From assembly GCA_028287395.1 (NCBI GenBank), contig JAQBPR010000251.1, forward strand, positions 1 to 55,294: a stretch of 55,294 bases of DNA, in the 5' to 3' direction. Positions within the stretch are counted from its first letter, which is position 1. The number at the start of each line of letters is the position of its first letter. The translations under genes and the position numbers were made by a program. The notes under the pieces are model-generated. The model did no database searches and had not been told where the DNA came from. It saw only the letters and a list, made by a program, of their open reading frames with translations. The stretch is from Bacilli bacterium (GTDB lineage: Bacteria; Bacillota; Bacilli; Paenibacillales; NBRC-103111). Positions 53,672 to 55,294 of this stretch are shown one piece after another.

Positions 53672-53693
53672 GAATAATTTGTAGGAGGCTATT

Positions 53694-54512
53694 ATGAAAA
53701 TATGGGAATTGGATAGCGAAAGAAACGGATATTTTACATTAACCTTAGTAAATTTTGAGCGAGACTATCCGATATATTTGAAAGACCGGTTCATAGGAAA
53801 ACCTAATACTGAATGGGTGGAGTTAGAAGCAACGACTTATTCGAAAGGGAAAAAAAGTAACACACCATATTTTACTAGCGGTATACCTGTTTTTAATGAT
53901 AAAGCAATCCAGGTTCTACACGATTTTATTAAAGGGAAAGTAGAAATACTTCCCCTTGTCTATAACGAAGATAAATTATACGCTTTGAACATTATTAATG
54001 TATTGGATTGCATTGATTACATGAAGGCTGAAGTGAAAAAATCAAGATCGGGAACAATTACTGGATTTATTAAGTATGCCTTTAAAATGGATAATGTTGA
54101 AAATGAGTATATTTTCAAAATACCTGAGTTATTAAGTACAAAAATATTCGTTACCGACGCATTTAGAAACAAAGTTATAGAGAATGGACTTAAAGGTTTT
54201 AAATTTATTGAAGTATGGGATTCGGAAGAAGATGTTGCAGCCAAAGAAGAAGCACATCAACAATACTTGAAGCATCTGGAGAAGATTGAACGGGATAAAG
54301 GGCAGGAGTATCCCTATATTGAAGCCATGCATATGGTAAATGCGGGAAAAGCGATAGTTAGTGGGAAATTTAAGCTTCAGCAAGACAAAACGGGAAATAT
54401 TTTGTTGGGTAATCTACAAGAGGACGGTACATATGCATGGATTGATCCTATTGCCTATCCTCCTATATTTCATGATATGAAATGGCATATCGTCGAAAAG
54501 TCGGATATTTAA
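53694..54512 (+). CDS. Immunity protein, Imm11/DUF1629-like, copy 1
   Basis: A 272-residue soluble protein without a signal peptide, starting KIWELDSERNGYFTLTLVN. Motifs resemble the DUF1629/Imm11 family: a SGIPVFNDKAIQVL block, NVLDCIDYMKAE and GLKGFKFIEVWDSEED around residues 165-180. It lies 77 bases after a toxin with an AHH nuclease tip, the standard place for the cognate immunity protein that neutralises the nuclease in producer and kin. The ATG at 53694 follows AGGAGGCTATT. The family name is moderately certain; the immunity role is inferred from context. Confidence 0.78.
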   Translation: MKIWELDSERNGYFTLTLVNFERDYPIYLKDRFIGKPNTEWVELEATTYSKGKKSNTPYFTSGIPVFNDKAIQVLHDFIKGKVEILPLVYNEDKLYALNIINVLDCIDYMKAEVKKSRSGTITGFIKYAFKMDNVENEYIFKIPELLSTKIFVTDAFRNKVIENGLKGFKFIEVWDSEEDVAAKEEAHQQYLKHLEKIERDKGQEYPYIEAMHMVNAGKAIVSGKFKLQQDKTGNILLGNLQEDGTYAWIDPIAYPPIFHDMKWHIVEKSDI

Positions 54513-54566
54513 GACTCATAACCACAGGTGGCTATTACTGACATCTGGGGTTTTTAGGAGGCTATA

Positions 54567-55294
54567 ATGAAAATATGGGAATTGGATAGCGAAAGAAACG
54601 GATTCGTTACGTTAACACTGGTAGATTATGAACGAGATTACCCCAAATATTTTGATGAAGAATTTAAAGGTAAAGCAAATACCCGATGGGTTCCAATAGA
54701 AGTGGAGAATTATTCAAAAGGCAAAAAAAGTGACACACCGTATTTAACTAGCGGTATACCTATATTTAATGATAAAGCACTCGAAGTTTTACAAGAATTA
54801 ATTAAAGGTAATGTTGAAATACTACCTCTCATTTATCAAGAGCATAAATTATTCGCTTTGAATGTGATTAACGTCTTAGATTGCATAGACTACGAAAAAG
54901 CAAAAATAAAAACTTTTGATGACGGCACATTCTGGAAATTTATTAAATATGCTTTTAAAATTAATGCTATTCAAAACGAAAACATTTTTAAAATACCGGA
55001 GATGTTAAAAATTAGGGTATATGTTACAGACACATTTAGAGACAAAGTTATCGAGAGTGGACTCAAGGGGTTTAAGTTCATTGAAGTATGGGATTCGGAA
55101 GAAGATGTTGCAGCCAAAGAAGCGTTACATCAGCAATATCTGAAGCATTTAGAGAGGATTGAAAAGAATAAAGGGCAGGAATACCCCTATATAGAATCCA
55201 TGCATATGGTGAATGCAGGAAAAGCGATAGTCAGTGGAAAATTTAAGCTTCAACAAGACAAAACGGGCAATATTTTGTTGGGAAATCTACAAGA
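54567..55294 (+). CDS. Immunity protein, Imm11/DUF1629-like, copy 2, 3' end beyond window
   Basis: An open frame from an ATG at 54567 to the window edge, at least 242 residues. The ribosome binding site AGGAGGCTATA and the first 45 or so coding bases are nearly identical to copy 1. The middle (about residues 13-165) has diverged, with clusters of replacements such as TRWVPIEVENY for TEWVELEATTY. The C-terminal part from FKFIEVWDSEED onward is again nearly identical. It is a tandem paralogue, perhaps protecting against a different AHH toxin variant. Confidence 0.78.
   Translation, partial: MKIWELDSERNGFVTLTLVDYERDYPKYFDEEFKGKANTRWVPIEVENYSKGKKSDTPYLTSGIPIFNDKALEVLQELIKGNVEILPLIYQEHKLFALNVINVLDCIDYEKAKIKTFDDGTFWKFIKYAFKINAIQNENIFKIPEMLKIRVYVTDTFRDKVIESGLKGFKFIEVWDSEEDVAAKEALHQQYLKHLERIEKNKGQEYPYIESMHMVNAGKAIVSGKFKLQQDKTGNILLGNLQ

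Noticed and set aside
54520-54560. Terminator between the two immunity genes
   Set aside because: The possible stem CCACAG/CTGGGG has a mismatch, a long loop and little other pairing, although TTTTT follows.

Overview
The window reads as a chromosomal segment of an endospore-forming, low-to-moderate GC Gram-positive bacterium of the Paenibacillaceae, most like Paenibacillus. The evidence is the Bacillus-type yqhQ-yqhR-aroQ-yqhT-efp order, yqhV followed by the complete spoIIIAA-AH operon, accBC followed by asp23-family genes, nusB-folD-xseAB-ispA, dxs-tlyA-argR-recN-spoIVB-spo0A, and Paenibacillus-style surface proteins. No rRNA, tRNA, CRISPR array or recognisable transposase was seen.

Layout. 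1-2.0 kb: a truncated PhyH-type dioxygenase divergent from an AraC regulator, then yidD. 2.0-4.4 kb: a T-box leader with a methionine AUG specifier and metG. 4.4-8.9 kb: ccdA, spore photoproduct lyase, mntR and yqhQ/yqhR. 9-12.6 kb: aroQ, an M24 peptidase, efp and an aspartokinase with an internal translation start. 12.7-14.8 kb (minus strand): a UPF0756 protein and the comB/comA pair (3-sulfolactate). 15-20.8 kb: the spoIIIA operon behind a good sigma-E promoter. 21-24.3 kb: accB, accC, asp23 family, amaP and a DUF2273 protein. 24.4-28.6 kb: nusB, folD, xseA, xseB and ispA. 28.67-29.39 kb: a large structured RNA, identified as OLE RNA by position and folding, followed by oapA, which overlaps dxs. 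31.9-38 kb: tlyA, an anchored unknown protein, argR, recN, spoIVB and spo0A, the last behind three perfect 0A boxes.

38.2-55.3 kb is accessory and surface related: a secreted beta-propeller/copper-amine-oxidase-domain protein, a 1912-residue exported protein of about 19 Ig-like repeats, a 2259-residue polymorphic toxin (subtilisin protease, PPC and FN3 domains, Hint autoprocessing domain, AHH nuclease tip), and two tandem immunity-type genes, the second cut by the window edge.

The two most notable systems are the OLE RNA/OapA ribonucleoprotein locus inside the isoprenoid gene cluster, and the protease-Hint-AHH toxin with its duplicated, mosaic immunity genes. Two families of intergenic repeats, one palindromic at gene 3' ends and one mostly just upstream of ribosome binding sites, run through the housekeeping part.
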